A DNA stretch of 25,567 nucleotides from JARRNJ01 sp037385045. Lineage in GTDB: Bacteria > Pseudomonadota > Gammaproteobacteria > JASBUN01. The notes under the pieces are model-generated. The model was not told the origin of the DNA and ran no database searches. It was given only the letters and a program-made list of their open reading frames with translations. The stretch spans positions 1-25,567 of the forward strand of contig JARRNJ010000049.1 in NCBI GenBank assembly GCA_037385045.1, in the 5' to 3' direction. The translations under genes were made by a program, and so were the position numbers. Below, in pieces: positions 1-8,064 of the stretch (within the stretch, counting starts at the first letter, position 1; each line of letters opens with the position of its first letter).

Positions 1-390
1 GGACTATACGCCTTTCCCCCAGCAAAACGATCAGTTATAGCGGAGGGACCGGGGTTTTTCGTTCCATGTGATGACTATCCGGCAGCCGGGCCTGCCCGAC
101 CGTATAGAGCGGTCGCGGACAAGGAACCGGATAACGGAGCACCTTCCTTGCCGAGTAACCCTGGACAAAGGCACGAGCCCGTCGCCCCTCTCCCTCCCGA
201 ACTGAAAGTCATCAACCAGGGCCGCCGCAGATGATTCTGAGTTGTGACTGATTGCTCATAATGCCCCCGGATCTCGTACTAGCATTCGGACGAAAATGTC
301 GTGCGCGGGCGCGGGGCGGGCGTTCCCCGGCCGGTGCAATACGACACCGTTTCGATAACGCGGCGCCTACCCAACATCAGGAGTCAAACC
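1..390. other. Gene-free left edge and leader of the BON lipoprotein gene
   Basis: No convincing coding frame was found in this stretch; the open frames have poor composition and no ribosome binding site. A GC-rich tract around 300-345 and weak hexamers near 235-262 (TTCTGA, 16 bp, CATAAT) could be part of a promoter for the downstream gene, but the match is poor. No RNA gene was recognised. Confidence 0.4.
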
Positions 391-705
391 ATGAAATACA
401 ACAATCGTTTCGCATACTTCATATTCGCCGTTCTGCTTGCCGCGCTCGCCGGCTGCGCATCGACACCCACATCGGAGGGCACCGGACAGTACCTCGACAG
501 CAGCATGATTACCACCAAGGTGAAAACGGCGCTGCTCAACGAACCCGGCCTGAAATCGACGCAGATCCACGTCACGACCTTCAAAGGTGAGGTCCGGTTG
601 AGCGGCTACGTCGATACTCAGACCAACATGGACAAGGCCGTTAAGATCGCGCGCGGCGTCAAAGGCGTGAAGGCGGTGAAGAACGACTTGAAACTCAAAA
701 AGTAA
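391..705 (+). CDS. BON-domain outer-membrane/periplasmic lipoprotein
   Basis: A 104-residue protein. The start is chosen at ATG 391 because CAGGAG lies just upstream and a lipoprotein signal follows at once: a charged/polar n-region, a hydrophobic core (FAVLLAALAGC) and a lipobox with Cys22. Residues about 35-103 form one BON domain, with the typical pattern of an alpha helix (TTKVKTALLNEPGLKS), a strand, 'GEVRLSGYVDT', and a final helix and strand ending in VKNDLKLKK. BON proteins such as OsmY and the two-BON lipoprotein DolP (YraP) bind membrane lipid and support envelope integrity. With a single BON domain this is the short version of the family. It appears monocistronic, since an intrinsic terminator follows. 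The precise role is unknown. Confidence 0.9.
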   Translation: MKYNNRFAYFIFAVLLAALAGCASTPTSEGTGQYLDSSMITTKVKTALLNEPGLKSTQIHVTTFKGEVRLSGYVDTQTNMDKAVKIARGVKGVKAVKNDLKLKK

Positions 706-764
706 CGCGTGCAATCAGGGCACCTCAGTGTGCACCTTATTGCCGATCTGTCATTCTTGAACAG

Positions 765-788
765 CCCCGGCCACGCGCCGGGGTTTTT
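765..788 (+). terminator. Intrinsic terminator after the BON gene
   Basis: A perfect 7-bp GC stem, CCCCGGC (765-771) and GCCGGGG (777-783), with a CACGC loop, is followed directly by TTTTT (784-788). It lies 60 bases after the stop of the BON gene on the same strand. Confidence 0.88.
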
Positions 789-903
789 CGTGCCAAGGAT
801 GCCGGTAGCGAAAATAGCACCGCGTTGCGAGTGCCTCACGGCGCCCCAAGCTGTTTTTTCGTTGATCATGCCCAGCCAGATCGCCGGAATACGTAGTCTG
901 CTC

Positions 904-1848
904 CTATCGTGTCTTTAGGCGGCGCAGGTAGTAACGTTCACCCTGATACTCGGTCTCCACCAATTGGCCTTCGGCCGCCAATTCATCCACCACGCCCCAA
1001 TCCGCGTGGGCTTTCGCCAGCAGCGCTCGCACGGCCGACTGCCGCATAGGATGCACCGCAGTGATGCCGAGCAGGTCATGGCGCACGTCACCCGTGGAAG
1101 CGAAGGCATCGCCTTCGTAGCCGATCAGGTACTCCACCTGCGGAACGCGGCTGGAAAACTCATGGTAGGCCCGGTTCAGGACAGCCTCCCGCGGCCCTTT
1201 TGTGCCGGGCTCAGCCGGCGGCCGGGTTGGGATAGCCAAATAGGCCCTGGCGATGCCCAGTTCATGGATGAAATCGGCGGTCCCTGCGACCTGCTCCGGG
1301 TGATCGTTGACGCCTTCGACCAACATGGTCTCGGTCACCAATTCGCCGCCGAATTCCTCCGCGAAGCGGCGGATTCCGGCCAGTACATTCGCCAGCCGCA
1401 AGGTTTCATGGGGGCGGTTGAGTGCCTTCCAGGCGCCCTCGTCGACGCTGTCCACCTTGACCGAAACCCAGTCCGCCTTCCCCGTGGCCGTTCGCACCGA
1501 CTCGAGCCAGAGCAGCGAAGCGTTGGTGATCACGGCGATCGGGATACCCAGCGGCCGCAGCAGCTCAATGCTCTGCCCCAGATTGATATCCAACCCCGGT
1601 TCGCCATCGGGAACGAAGGTCAAGTAATCGACCGCTTCGTGGCCGGCGCGCACCGCTTCCACCTGCGTTTCGACTGCCGCCCGGATGGCCTCAGGCCGAT
1701 AATAGGCTTGCGGCAAAACGGTCTTGCCGCGCGTTGTCCCGACCTGGCAATACAAGCAGGAATAGGAACAGGACTTCGGCGGGATGTTATTGATCCCCAG
1801 GCTCCGCCCCAGGCGCCGGGACGGAACGGGACCGAACGCAATCGCCAT
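904..1848 (-). CDS. Radical SAM family Fe-S enzyme
   Basis: A 314-residue protein. The N-terminus reads MAIAFGPVPSRRLGRSLGIN and then CSYSCLYC, the CxxxCxxC motif (Cys27, Cys31, Cys34) that holds the 4Fe-4S cluster cleaving S-adenosylmethionine. The opening GPVPSRRLGRSLGIN is typical of the COG0731-like radical SAM group related to wyosine-type enzymes. The GEPxL-like motif (DGEPGLD) is also present. The C-terminal 60 residues (MRQSAVRALL...VDELAAEGQL...) look like a small winged-helix domain. A frame extends upstream to 1872, but ATG 1848 is preferred because GAGGTGAGGAA sits just before it. The substrate cannot be read from the sequence. It follows the CHAT operon on the same strand, after a gap of about 170 bp that carries a palindromic repeat, so co-transcription is possible but not shown. 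Confidence 0.9.
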   Translation of the reverse strand: MAIAFGPVPSRRLGRSLGINNIPPKSCSYSCLYCQVGTTRGKTVLPQAYYRPEAIRAAVETQVEAVRAGHEAVDYLTFVPDGEPGLDINLGQSIELLRPLGIPIAVITNASLLWLESVRTATGKADWVSVKVDSVDEGAWKALNRPHETLRLANVLAGIRRFAEEFGGELVTETMLVEGVNDHPEQVAGTADFIHELGIARAYLAIPTRPPAEPGTKGPREAVLNRAYHEFSSRVPQVEYLIGYEGDAFASTGDVRHDLLGITAVHPMRQSAVRALLAKAHADWGVVDELAAEGQLVETEYQGERYYLRRLKTR

Positions 1849-1973
1849 TTCCTCACCTCGCCCAGCCGGCATCCCTACGTACGAAGTGTAGACGACGCAC
1901 GAAGCCCACTACCAATGGTCGCTGGTGGATTCCTTTGAGTACTGAAGCCGTGGCCTGGCGTCAGTTACGCGAG

Positions 1974-1995
1974 AAAGGGTATTGACCCCTTTTCC
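1974..1995. repeat. REP-like palindrome, family A (single copy)
   Basis: AAAGGG-TATTGA-CCCCTTTT is an imperfect palindrome that can fold as a 6-bp hairpin. The same core recurs at 22839-22899 (two inverted copies), 24353-24375 and 24713-24736. It sits just after the stop codon of the last gene of the CHAT operon, the usual extragenic position for REP elements. It may also stabilise the 3' end of the operon mRNA, but it lacks the U-tract of an intrinsic terminator. Confidence 0.65.
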
Positions 1996-2016
1996 TTGCT
2001 TTTCCCTTTGCCCGGC

Positions 2017-3606
2017 TCACGGCGCGCCGTAAAGGATCCAGCCGCCCCAGTGGAACGGGCTCGGGAACCGGCGGCGGAGCTTTCGCACGGCCTGCTGCAG
2101 CGCGAGCGCCGGTGAATCCATGTTCCGGGCTTCGAGCAGTTCGACAAAAAAAGCGCGCATTATCCCGGTGCCGGCATCGTAGCTGACGTCCCAGATCGAC
2201 CCCACCACCGATGGCGCGCCGGCCAGTGACCAGGCCATGGGCAGTCCGGTGGGCTCGTTGCTCCTCAGGGTGCGTTGCCGCCCGCTCCGGCAGGCGTTGC
2301 AGAACACCACTTCGAAGGGGAGCCGCAGCGCCTCGAGGGTGGGCAGGTCCACGTACTCGTCGTGCCACAGGTGAAGCCCCGACTCCTGGGTATCCAAAGC
2401 CTGGTAGTAGCCGTGGCAGGTGATCGCGCAGAACCGCTTGCCCCTGGCGTGGGATTGCAGGCCCCGCAGTGTCGCCTGTTCCCAGAGCAGAGGCGCCGCG
2501 CGCAGGCTGGCCGGGGCCGTGGCGGCCGACTCCCACGCCCTCAGCGGGCGGAAATCGGCAACCTGGCGATCCTCCTCGGTCCCCACGCCCACGGCGAGTA
2601 TCTCCTCCATCGGACCCGCCGCCGCGGTCTCGCGCAGCCTGGCGCGCATGGCCCGGCTGACGCGCAGGTGCGCCGCCGACGAGGCCCAAGCCAGCGGGTG
2701 GCGATCCAGCAACGGCCGGCGCTCCGGACCGACCTCGATGAGCCCGAGCGGCAGGGTGTGCAGGGGGCCATGGGGCAGCAGCACCAGCAGTGTTCCCGGA
2801 TCGAGTTCGTCGGCCAGCGGAGCCACCAGCGGCGCCAACGCCTGCAGCGCGGGCCAGAGGGGCAGTTGCCGCATATCCACCTTGTCCGACGCCAGGTCGT
2901 GGGCCGCGAACGCGTCGTTGAACAGGGCCACCAGCTCCTCCAACCGGGCGATGCCGACCGCTTGCTCGAAGTGTCTGGGCGAGGATTCCCCCGGCTTGAA
3001 CAGGAACAGGTGCGTCCTGTCATCGACGCAGAGCCAGGCCGCCAGCGCCGCGTGTCCGCCGCCCTGTGGACGTTCGAGCAGCCGCGGGATCTCCCCGCAT
3101 AGGGCCGGCCTGGCCTCCCGTTCTCCGCCGGCACGGGCCAACCGGTCCGCATAGCTGCGCGCCCGCACCGCCTCCAGCACCTCGAAGGCCCGCGCCGTTG
3201 CCGCGCCTGCCAGCAAGCCGGGCAGTTCGTCGCGGGCGAAGGGCATCTGCTGCGCGGCGTCCTCCTCCGGATAGGGGGGCACCCCGGTCGTCGCACCGCC
3301 TGGCCTGGCGATGCGCAGGTAGGCCAGGATCAGCGGGTAATAGATCTGGTACGACGCACGGTCCAGCATGTTCCGGCGCTCGCGGGGATCGCTGACCCGC
3401 GAGCGCAGTTCCTCCCATGCCCGGCGCGCGGCCTCGTAGTGCGGGATCGCCCAGGGGAGTTCGCGACGGAAATACTTCAGGCCGATTTGCGCATGCAGGT
3501 TCGCCCGGCTCAGCAGGTACTGGTCCCGGCTCTCGGCGACCGGCATCGCCAGCGCCTCCAACAGCTGCGAGATGCCCCGTCGAAAGCGCAGCCCGGGATC
3601 GGTCAA
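2017..3606 (-). CDS. CHAT-domain caspase-like protease (second of two in the operon)
   Basis: A 529-residue protein if it starts at TTG 3606, which is the favoured start. GAGGAG lies 8 bases upstream, the TTG overlaps the TGA stop of the preceding gene (TTGA), and the frame further upstream is Arg/Gly/Pro-rich shadow sequence. Residues about 1-140 are helical and TPR-like (LLSRANLHAQIGLKYF, IPHYEAARRAWEEL). The C-terminal half is a CHAT domain of the caspase/separase clan, with catalytic His398 in AITCHGYY, Cys439 in CNACRSG, and the typical tail (AWSLAGAPSVVGSIWDV, then FHWGGWILYG). CHAT proteins usually work as proteases switched on by partner sensor domains, as in Craspase. Its target is unknown. 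The tight packing with the upstream genes indicates one functional module. A less likely alternative is an ATG start further in, at MPVAES. Confidence 0.85.
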   Translation of the reverse strand: MTDPGLRFRRGISQLLEALAMPVAESRDQYLLSRANLHAQIGLKYFRRELPWAIPHYEAARRAWEELRSRVSDPRERRNMLDRASYQIYYPLILAYLRIARPGGATTGVPPYPEEDAAQQMPFARDELPGLLAGAATARAFEVLEAVRARSYADRLARAGGEREARPALCGEIPRLLERPQGGGHAALAAWLCVDDRTHLFLFKPGESSPRHFEQAVGIARLEELVALFNDAFAAHDLASDKVDMRQLPLWPALQALAPLVAPLADELDPGTLLVLLPHGPLHTLPLGLIEVGPERRPLLDRHPLAWASSAAHLRVSRAMRARLRETAAAGPMEEILAVGVGTEEDRQVADFRPLRAWESAATAPASLRAAPLLWEQATLRGLQSHARGKRFCAITCHGYYQALDTQESGLHLWHDEYVDLPTLEALRLPFEVVFCNACRSGRQRTLRSNEPTGLPMAWSLAGAPSVVGSIWDVSYDAGTGIMRAFFVELLEARNMDSPALALQQAVRKLRRRFPSPFHWGGWILYGAP

Positions 3607-4466
3607 GCAATACGCTCCTCGGCCTCGTCGATCTGCGCGAGGCGCAGCCGCCCCTGGCGAACGAAACCCCCCAGGTTGCCGGCCTGCTCGGCGAGGGCGA
3701 TGCCCTCGCGTACCGCGTCCCGCGCCTGATCCAGCACCGCGAGGCATTGCTGTTGTTCCAGCCGGCCACCGCTCAATGCCTCAAGCGCCTGCTCCACCTG
3801 ACCGGGGACCCGGTCGATCACGCAGGCGGCCTTGATGCCGCGTGCCTGGTCCGGGTCGAGCTGCGCCTTGGCCAGATACTTCAGGCAGTCGTGGAAGTTA
3901 TCCGTCGCGAACTCCCAGCTGAAGTCACCGCTGCTGCACAGGTAGTTGTAAACCTGTCCCAGCGTGAGATGGATCTGCGCCAGCCGGTCGAAGGCGCCCA
4001 GGCGTTCATAGAGTTTGATCGCCCGGCGCAAGGTCAGGGATGCCTCCAGGTGGCGCTCCAACTCGAACTCACACTGGCCGATATGGAAGAGCAGATCGGC
4101 GAACAGCAGCACGCTGCCGGCCGCAAGCACTGGCGCAAAACCCTCTTGCAGCGCGCTCAGGCGGGCGCCGGGATCCGCCGCGAGACGCGGATCATGCAGA
4201 ATCCGGCCGGTGGACAGGCCCAGATCCCGCTCAAGCGCAGCGCGCACGCCCGGCAGTTCCTCCTGTTTGAGCTTCGCCAGCGCCAACGCCTGGTCGAGAA
4301 ACCGGTCCATCGCGCCCAGGGGCTGCACGGCGAATACCTGGAACAGAAGGTCCATGATGCGTCCCCCGTAGTCCGTACGGCCCTCGAATCCGGGGCCGGC
4401 CTGTTCCACGGCCGCCAGGGTTTCGATCAGCTGCTGTTGAAGCGCGTCGGGATCCATGGCCTGCAT
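3603..4466 (-). CDS. Helical TPR-like protein of the CHAT operon
   Basis: A 287-residue protein that starts at ATG 4466, 7 bases after GAGGAG and 4 bases after the stop of the upstream CHAT gene. An upstream extension would only read another frame of that gene. It is almost entirely alpha-helical, with TPR-like helix pairs such as LLFADLLFHIGQCEFELERH followed by LEASLTLRRAIKLYERLG, then LAQIHLTLGQVYNYL, and QCLAVLDQARDAVREGIALA. No enzyme motif was found. TPR arrays often sense or carry partners for CHAT proteases, either fused to them or encoded next to them. This one stops (TGA) exactly where the next CHAT frame begins, so the pair resembles a TPR-CHAT fusion split into two genes. Its probable role is scaffold or regulator. 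Confidence 0.8.
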   Translation of the reverse strand: MQAMDPDALQQQLIETLAAVEQAGPGFEGRTDYGGRIMDLLFQVFAVQPLGAMDRFLDQALALAKLKQEELPGVRAALERDLGLSTGRILHDPRLAADPGARLSALQEGFAPVLAAGSVLLFADLLFHIGQCEFELERHLEASLTLRRAIKLYERLGAFDRLAQIHLTLGQVYNYLCSSGDFSWEFATDNFHDCLKYLAKAQLDPDQARGIKAACVIDRVPGQVEQALEALSGGRLEQQQCLAVLDQARDAVREGIALAEQAGNLGGFVRQGRLRLAQIDEAEERIA

Positions 4467-4470
4467 CGGG

Positions 4471-6942
4471 TCACTCCTCAATTTTCGCCTTGGCGAGGCT
4501 GGTGCTGGACAGTGTGAACGGTATGTAGGCGAGCCCCGTGGGATCCCTACGCTCCTGCAGCAGCCTGATGCGGGCGAGGCGTATCCCTTCGCCCACTTGG
4601 GTCCCCTCGAGGAAATGGCCGAGGAAAGTCTCCGCGAACATCGAGGCGCTCTCCTCGAACACCGTGATTTCCGTAGCCACCACACCGCAGGCCGCGTGAT
4701 AGCGGAAATCGTCGGCCGCGGAGGAAAAGGCGGCCGGGCCGATGGCGCCCGTCCTGCAGCCGTTCAGGAAGATCAACGGATTGCTGTCGCGCCACATGAT
4801 GCGCTCGTCCATCAACGCCGCGGTGGTGAAGGGGTCGTCGTGCTCACCGAAACGCAGGTAGACACGGTTGCCCTGGGCGAGCCCGCCGTGGCAGTAGAAG
4901 TAGACCAGATGGTCGTGGCCCCGCTTGAGCAGATCGATGATCCCGTCCCGGGACGAGCGGAAGTCGGTGTCCGCCGACTGCAGCAGCTGTTCGAGCGTAC
5001 GCCGATGGTCCGCGCCCAATTCCAGGCCGCCGCCGATACCGACCGTCACGTGGGGCTTGTCCCGGTACTCGATTCGGGGGCGGATGTTCGCGCCCGGTTT
5101 CTCCGCCTCCGGGAAGCCCAGGCTGTGCCGGTAGCCCCAGAAGCCGCCGGGACACACAACGGAGCGGGGGTCGCGTGCCACGTCCGGGCAGGCACCCTGG
5201 AAACAGGCGGTGTCCTGCAGCGCCCTGCCCTGCTCCAGCGCGGACTGAAAGCTGGTGCACAACCGGTAGCCGCCGCTCGACGCATCGGTGTTCAGCGGAT
5301 AGTCGTAGAGCAGCGCGACCGGCGCATACTCCTTGCTGCCGAAGCGGGCCGCGAACTGCACCCGCTGCGGCCGGCGCGTCCGCGCCTCGAACTGCGCCAG
5401 CTCGTCCGGCGAAGCAGTCAGTTTGCGCGCCAGGTCCAGGTAGAACACCCGGCCGTGCTTGGCCAGCAGGGCGAGATGGCGCGTGAGCGTCTGGATGTTT
5501 CCCGTGCCGGCGTAGTTGTAGGGCTGATCGACCCAGGGGTTTTCGTCGCCCCAGGCGGCGAACCTGAGCTTGCGCCGCAGAACCCCGACGCGTTCGATCA
5601 GCTCGGTCTCGGCAAAGTGCGCCTGCTTGACCAGGGGCTGGGCCGGATCCTCGCCGAAGAAATAGAACGTATGGGTGCCGTCGTCATCGTCGTTCATCAG
5701 CAACGACATGCCGTGCTCGTCTATTCCCTTGAGGTAGCGCGCCGCGAAGGTCGATGTGAAGTTGTAGTCGAGCGTGGTCTCCAGGGCCGGCTCGCCCGGC
5801 GGCGGCGGCTGGTCGATATGGACGCGCAGCAGGCGCGCCTGGAGCAGGACACCCTTGTGGTAGATGTTGCAACGCAGCCGCGCCACACCGGGCGCCGCCG
5901 GCGTGCGGATGGCGAAATAGAGGCGCTTGGACAGGGTCGCCCGGGACACGCCGTCGGGGCGGGCGGCAGGCTGCTCGATCTCCAGCGAGCCGTCGGGCCG
6001 GTATCGCAGCCTCGCGCTGGCGGCGCTGCCATCCACCTCCAGGCCGCCGGGCCCGGCAAACACGCTGACCGTCAGCCGCGCGTCCGGGGGTAGATTACTG
6101 ACCGGGATGGGCTCGGGCTCGCGATCGAGGGTCGGTTCGTGCAACTCGGCCGACCCCAATTCCATCCAAAAGAAGTAGGCCCGCGCCCGGCGCAGCGGCT
6201 GCCCGGGCCCGAGGGAGCGCGCAGCATTTTCGGCCTCGGCCAGCCCGGTTCGCACGAGCGAGCGGCTGGGCGCCGGGGTCTCTTCGCCGCCCGCCCCGGC
6301 AGATTCACCGCCCGTCTCCGGACGGGCGCGATGTCCCTGTCCTCGCAGGCCGGGTTTCGGCCGGCCGCTGCCGGTCAACAGGATGCCGGTGGACCGGCCT
6401 GCAGGGCGCGCCTCCGGGCGCGGCGCGGCGGCTACGTTCTGTTCCACGAAATAGTTGGTGACAAGATCGGTCAGCTCGACCTGCTCGCCGTCCGACAGAC
6501 TGGCGCACAAGGCCTGCAGGCGATCGGCGTGGGGATAACGCTGCACGGAATCCAGGAGCTCGGCGCGCATGGTCGGACCCGCCGGCGCCGGGAGCGCCGC
6601 GGCGGACGCCAATTCGTCCGGCGGCGCCAAGTCCCCCAACACGCTGGAGGCGAGTTCCCGCTCACTGTTGCGCTCGGCCACCTGGAGGATCTTCGGCACG
6701 ACCTGGTCGGCCATCCGGCGAATCGACTGGTCCGAGTCCGCCGCCCGGTCGACAAGGTGGTTGGCCAGCGCGGCGAACACCAAGGGTTCGCCCCGGGACT
6801 CGACGAGACGGGGCGTCAGGTCAAGCAGGTGCCGCAGCGCCGCCGGACCGAGCCTGCGGGCGAGCACGAACAGCAGCTCGAGTTGTGGCTCCTCCTCGTC
6901 GAAGATGAGTCCCTTGATCTGATCGAGGGTCGGGCTTTGCAT
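4471..6942 (-). CDS. Large multidomain CHAT-domain caspase-like protease
   Basis: An 823-residue protein. Residues about 1-170 are helical and HEAT-like (LDQIKGLIFDEEEPQLELLF, then repeated leucine-rich helices). Residues about 175-245 are a Pro/Gly/Arg-rich linker. Residues about 254-380 look beta-rich, possibly a sandwich (RARAYFFWMELG..., LTVSVFAG, LRYRPDGSLEIEQ, ARLRCNIYHKGVLLQ). The C-terminal part is a CHAT domain with His685 in VYFYCHGG and Cys729 in FLNGCRTG, followed by ACGVVATEITVFEESASMFAETF, the usual helix/strand after the catalytic Cys. The catalytic dyad is therefore complete. It differs clearly from the second CHAT protein, so this is not a recent duplication. No strong SD precedes ATG 6942; the gap to the upstream membrane-protein gene is 24 bases. 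Its function as a protease comes from family knowledge; substrate and trigger are unknown. Confidence 0.87.
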   Translation of the reverse strand: MQSPTLDQIKGLIFDEEEPQLELLFVLARRLGPAALRHLLDLTPRLVESRGEPLVFAALANHLVDRAADSDQSIRRMADQVVPKILQVAERNSERELASSVLGDLAPPDELASAAALPAPAGPTMRAELLDSVQRYPHADRLQALCASLSDGEQVELTDLVTNYFVEQNVAAAPRPEARPAGRSTGILLTGSGRPKPGLRGQGHRARPETGGESAGAGGEETPAPSRSLVRTGLAEAENAARSLGPGQPLRRARAYFFWMELGSAELHEPTLDREPEPIPVSNLPPDARLTVSVFAGPGGLEVDGSAASARLRYRPDGSLEIEQPAARPDGVSRATLSKRLYFAIRTPAAPGVARLRCNIYHKGVLLQARLLRVHIDQPPPPGEPALETTLDYNFTSTFAARYLKGIDEHGMSLLMNDDDDGTHTFYFFGEDPAQPLVKQAHFAETELIERVGVLRRKLRFAAWGDENPWVDQPYNYAGTGNIQTLTRHLALLAKHGRVFYLDLARKLTASPDELAQFEARTRRPQRVQFAARFGSKEYAPVALLYDYPLNTDASSGGYRLCTSFQSALEQGRALQDTACFQGACPDVARDPRSVVCPGGFWGYRHSLGFPEAEKPGANIRPRIEYRDKPHVTVGIGGGLELGADHRRTLEQLLQSADTDFRSSRDGIIDLLKRGHDHLVYFYCHGGLAQGNRVYLRFGEHDDPFTTAALMDERIMWRDSNPLIFLNGCRTGAIGPAAFSSAADDFRYHAACGVVATEITVFEESASMFAETFLGHFLEGTQVGEGIRLARIRLLQERRDPTGLAYIPFTLSSTSLAKAKIEE

Positions 6943-6966
6943 GGTCCAAGCGCCTTGGCCGGGTAT

Positions 6967-7377
6967 CTACGCGTCCGGATCGCCCTCGCCGGCGTTGCCT
7001 TTCCCTTGACGGTCAGCCATCGGGTGGGTCGTGACGGCGGTGCCGCCCGGGATCTCGAATCGAGCGGGAAGCTTCTTGCGGCGCCCGTCCAGGAACCACT
7101 CCAGGGTGAACTGATCGGAGCGCAACACGAAGTAAACCAGCAGCGCGAAATATCCGAAGAAGCCCACGGCCAGGCCGATGCCATAGGCCCCGAACAGGCT
7201 GCTCGCCGCCTCCGCGCCCTCGCCCGCACCGAACAGTCGCAGCACGCCCGCACCGCCGATGACGCCGAGCACGGTGGTCAGGTCACTCAACTTGACCGCG
7301 TCCGTGCGATAGCGGTTCACGAAGTAGACATACCAGCCGAGCACAGCACCGAAACAAAAAGCACCGAATTCTTCCAT
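6967..7377 (-). CDS. Small three-helix membrane protein, first gene of the CHAT operon
   Basis: A 136-residue protein starting at ATG 7377, with GGGAGG about 6 bases upstream; a longer frame from 7437 lacks such a site and would overlap the promoter. Three hydrophobic segments are visible: about 5-20 (GAFCFGAVLGWYVYFV), 33-49 (LTTVLGVIGGAGVLRLF) and 61-85 (LFGAYGIGLAVGFFGYFALL...). Glycine spacing resembles packed helices. The C-terminal tail of about 45 residues is charged and hydrophilic (EWFLDGRRKKLPARFEIPGG...). The family was not recognised. Its place as the first gene of an operon with two CHAT proteases makes it a candidate membrane effector, protease target or anchor. An ordinary structural membrane protein cannot be excluded. 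Confidence 0.8.
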   Translation of the reverse strand: MEEFGAFCFGAVLGWYVYFVNRYRTDAVKLSDLTTVLGVIGGAGVLRLFGAGEGAEAASSLFGAYGIGLAVGFFGYFALLVYFVLRSDQFTLEWFLDGRRKKLPARFEIPGGTAVTTHPMADRQGKGNAGEGDPDA

Positions 7378-7399
7378 GACCGCCTCCCGCCTCGCCGTG

Positions 7400-7429
7400 T
7401 TTATAAAACCGTTCCACGCCTGTGGTAAA
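7400..7429 (-). promoter_or_regulatory. Sigma70-like promoter for the CHAT operon
   Basis: On the minus strand TTTACC (7429-7424) is followed by an 18-bp spacer and TATAAA (7405-7400). The hexamers match 4/6 and 5/6 of the consensus. The expected start point near 7393 gives a short leader that still includes the GGGAGG ribosome binding site of the first operon gene. Confidence 0.5.
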
Positions 7430-8064
7430 TCTAGCACAAGGGGCGGCGGGCGGGCCTGAGGGCGGTGAGGTTGCGGGGCCCGTCACTCGCCTGCAACGAA
7501 ACCCGTGCCGTGCCTGGGTGGTGCGCGCATCAACATGGATGCGTGGGCTGCCGATCGTCGTCGACGCGCAGTTTCGCCGGTCTGTCGGCCAAGTGTTCAC
7601 CAAGCGACAGTCAAGGGGCGGCGTTCGGCACCGACCGCCGGGTCAGGCACTCCCCGCTGATGCCGCGCACACCCCGAGCGTCGATATTCCCACGCTTGAC
7701 GCCGGCAACTCGGAGCCCAACGACATCCGGTTTACACCGCCAGTCGGCCACCTCCCGGCCGTGACCAAGCCGCTGTCCGCGGTATGCACCCGAACACCCT
7801 GAAATACCTCGACCCGACACCGGCGCCCGGCGAGTTGATCGTGATCACCGGCGTACCCGGCGCCGGCCAGCCCCCCTCACCTGAGACTCGGTCTACACCG
7901 GAGGCCGGCGCAAGGCACAGGCCGCCCCGCGATCCGCGTGGTGCCCGGACGAGATTGTTTGAAGCGATCTCCGCCAAGGAGTCAAGACCAGACGGCTTTG
8001 GCCGCTACACCTGAATGCAGGCTACGGCGTGCGGTTTGTGGTGGCAACACACGGAGAAGGGTTC
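7430..8064. other. Gene-free region between divergent CHAT operon and histidine kinase
   Basis: About 630 bp without a convincing gene. Open frames exist on both strands, but they are Pro/Arg-rich and lack ribosome binding sites. One short plus-strand frame near 7784 reads GELIVITGVPGAGQ, which mimics a Walker A loop but ends in Q instead of GK[S/T] and has no domain around it. The region must carry the leader of the kinase gene, whose SD (GGAGAAGG) lies at 8053-8060. Confidence 0.5.

Noticed and set aside
1..60. Possible terminator at the left edge (CCGGGGTTTTTC)
   Set aside because: No complementary stem of useful length lies upstream of the T-run.
964..1938. Long plus-strand frame opposite the radical SAM gene
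   Set aside because: It is the antisense of a clearly conserved gene; high-GC DNA produces long opposite-strand frames.
3607..3747. N-terminal extension of the second CHAT gene into the TPR-like gene
   Set aside because: The added residues are Arg/Gly/Pro-rich shadow sequence of the overlapping gene; the TTG start with its SD explains the frame better.
4456..6093. 545-residue plus-strand frame opposite the large CHAT gene
   Set aside because: Antisense shadow; the minus strand shows CHAT catalytic motifs, and the plus frame shows no family features.
7784..8014. Short frame containing GELIVITGVPGAGQ, like a Walker A loop
   Set aside because: The essential Lys is missing, there is no ribosome binding site, and the rest of the frame has no P-loop domain features.
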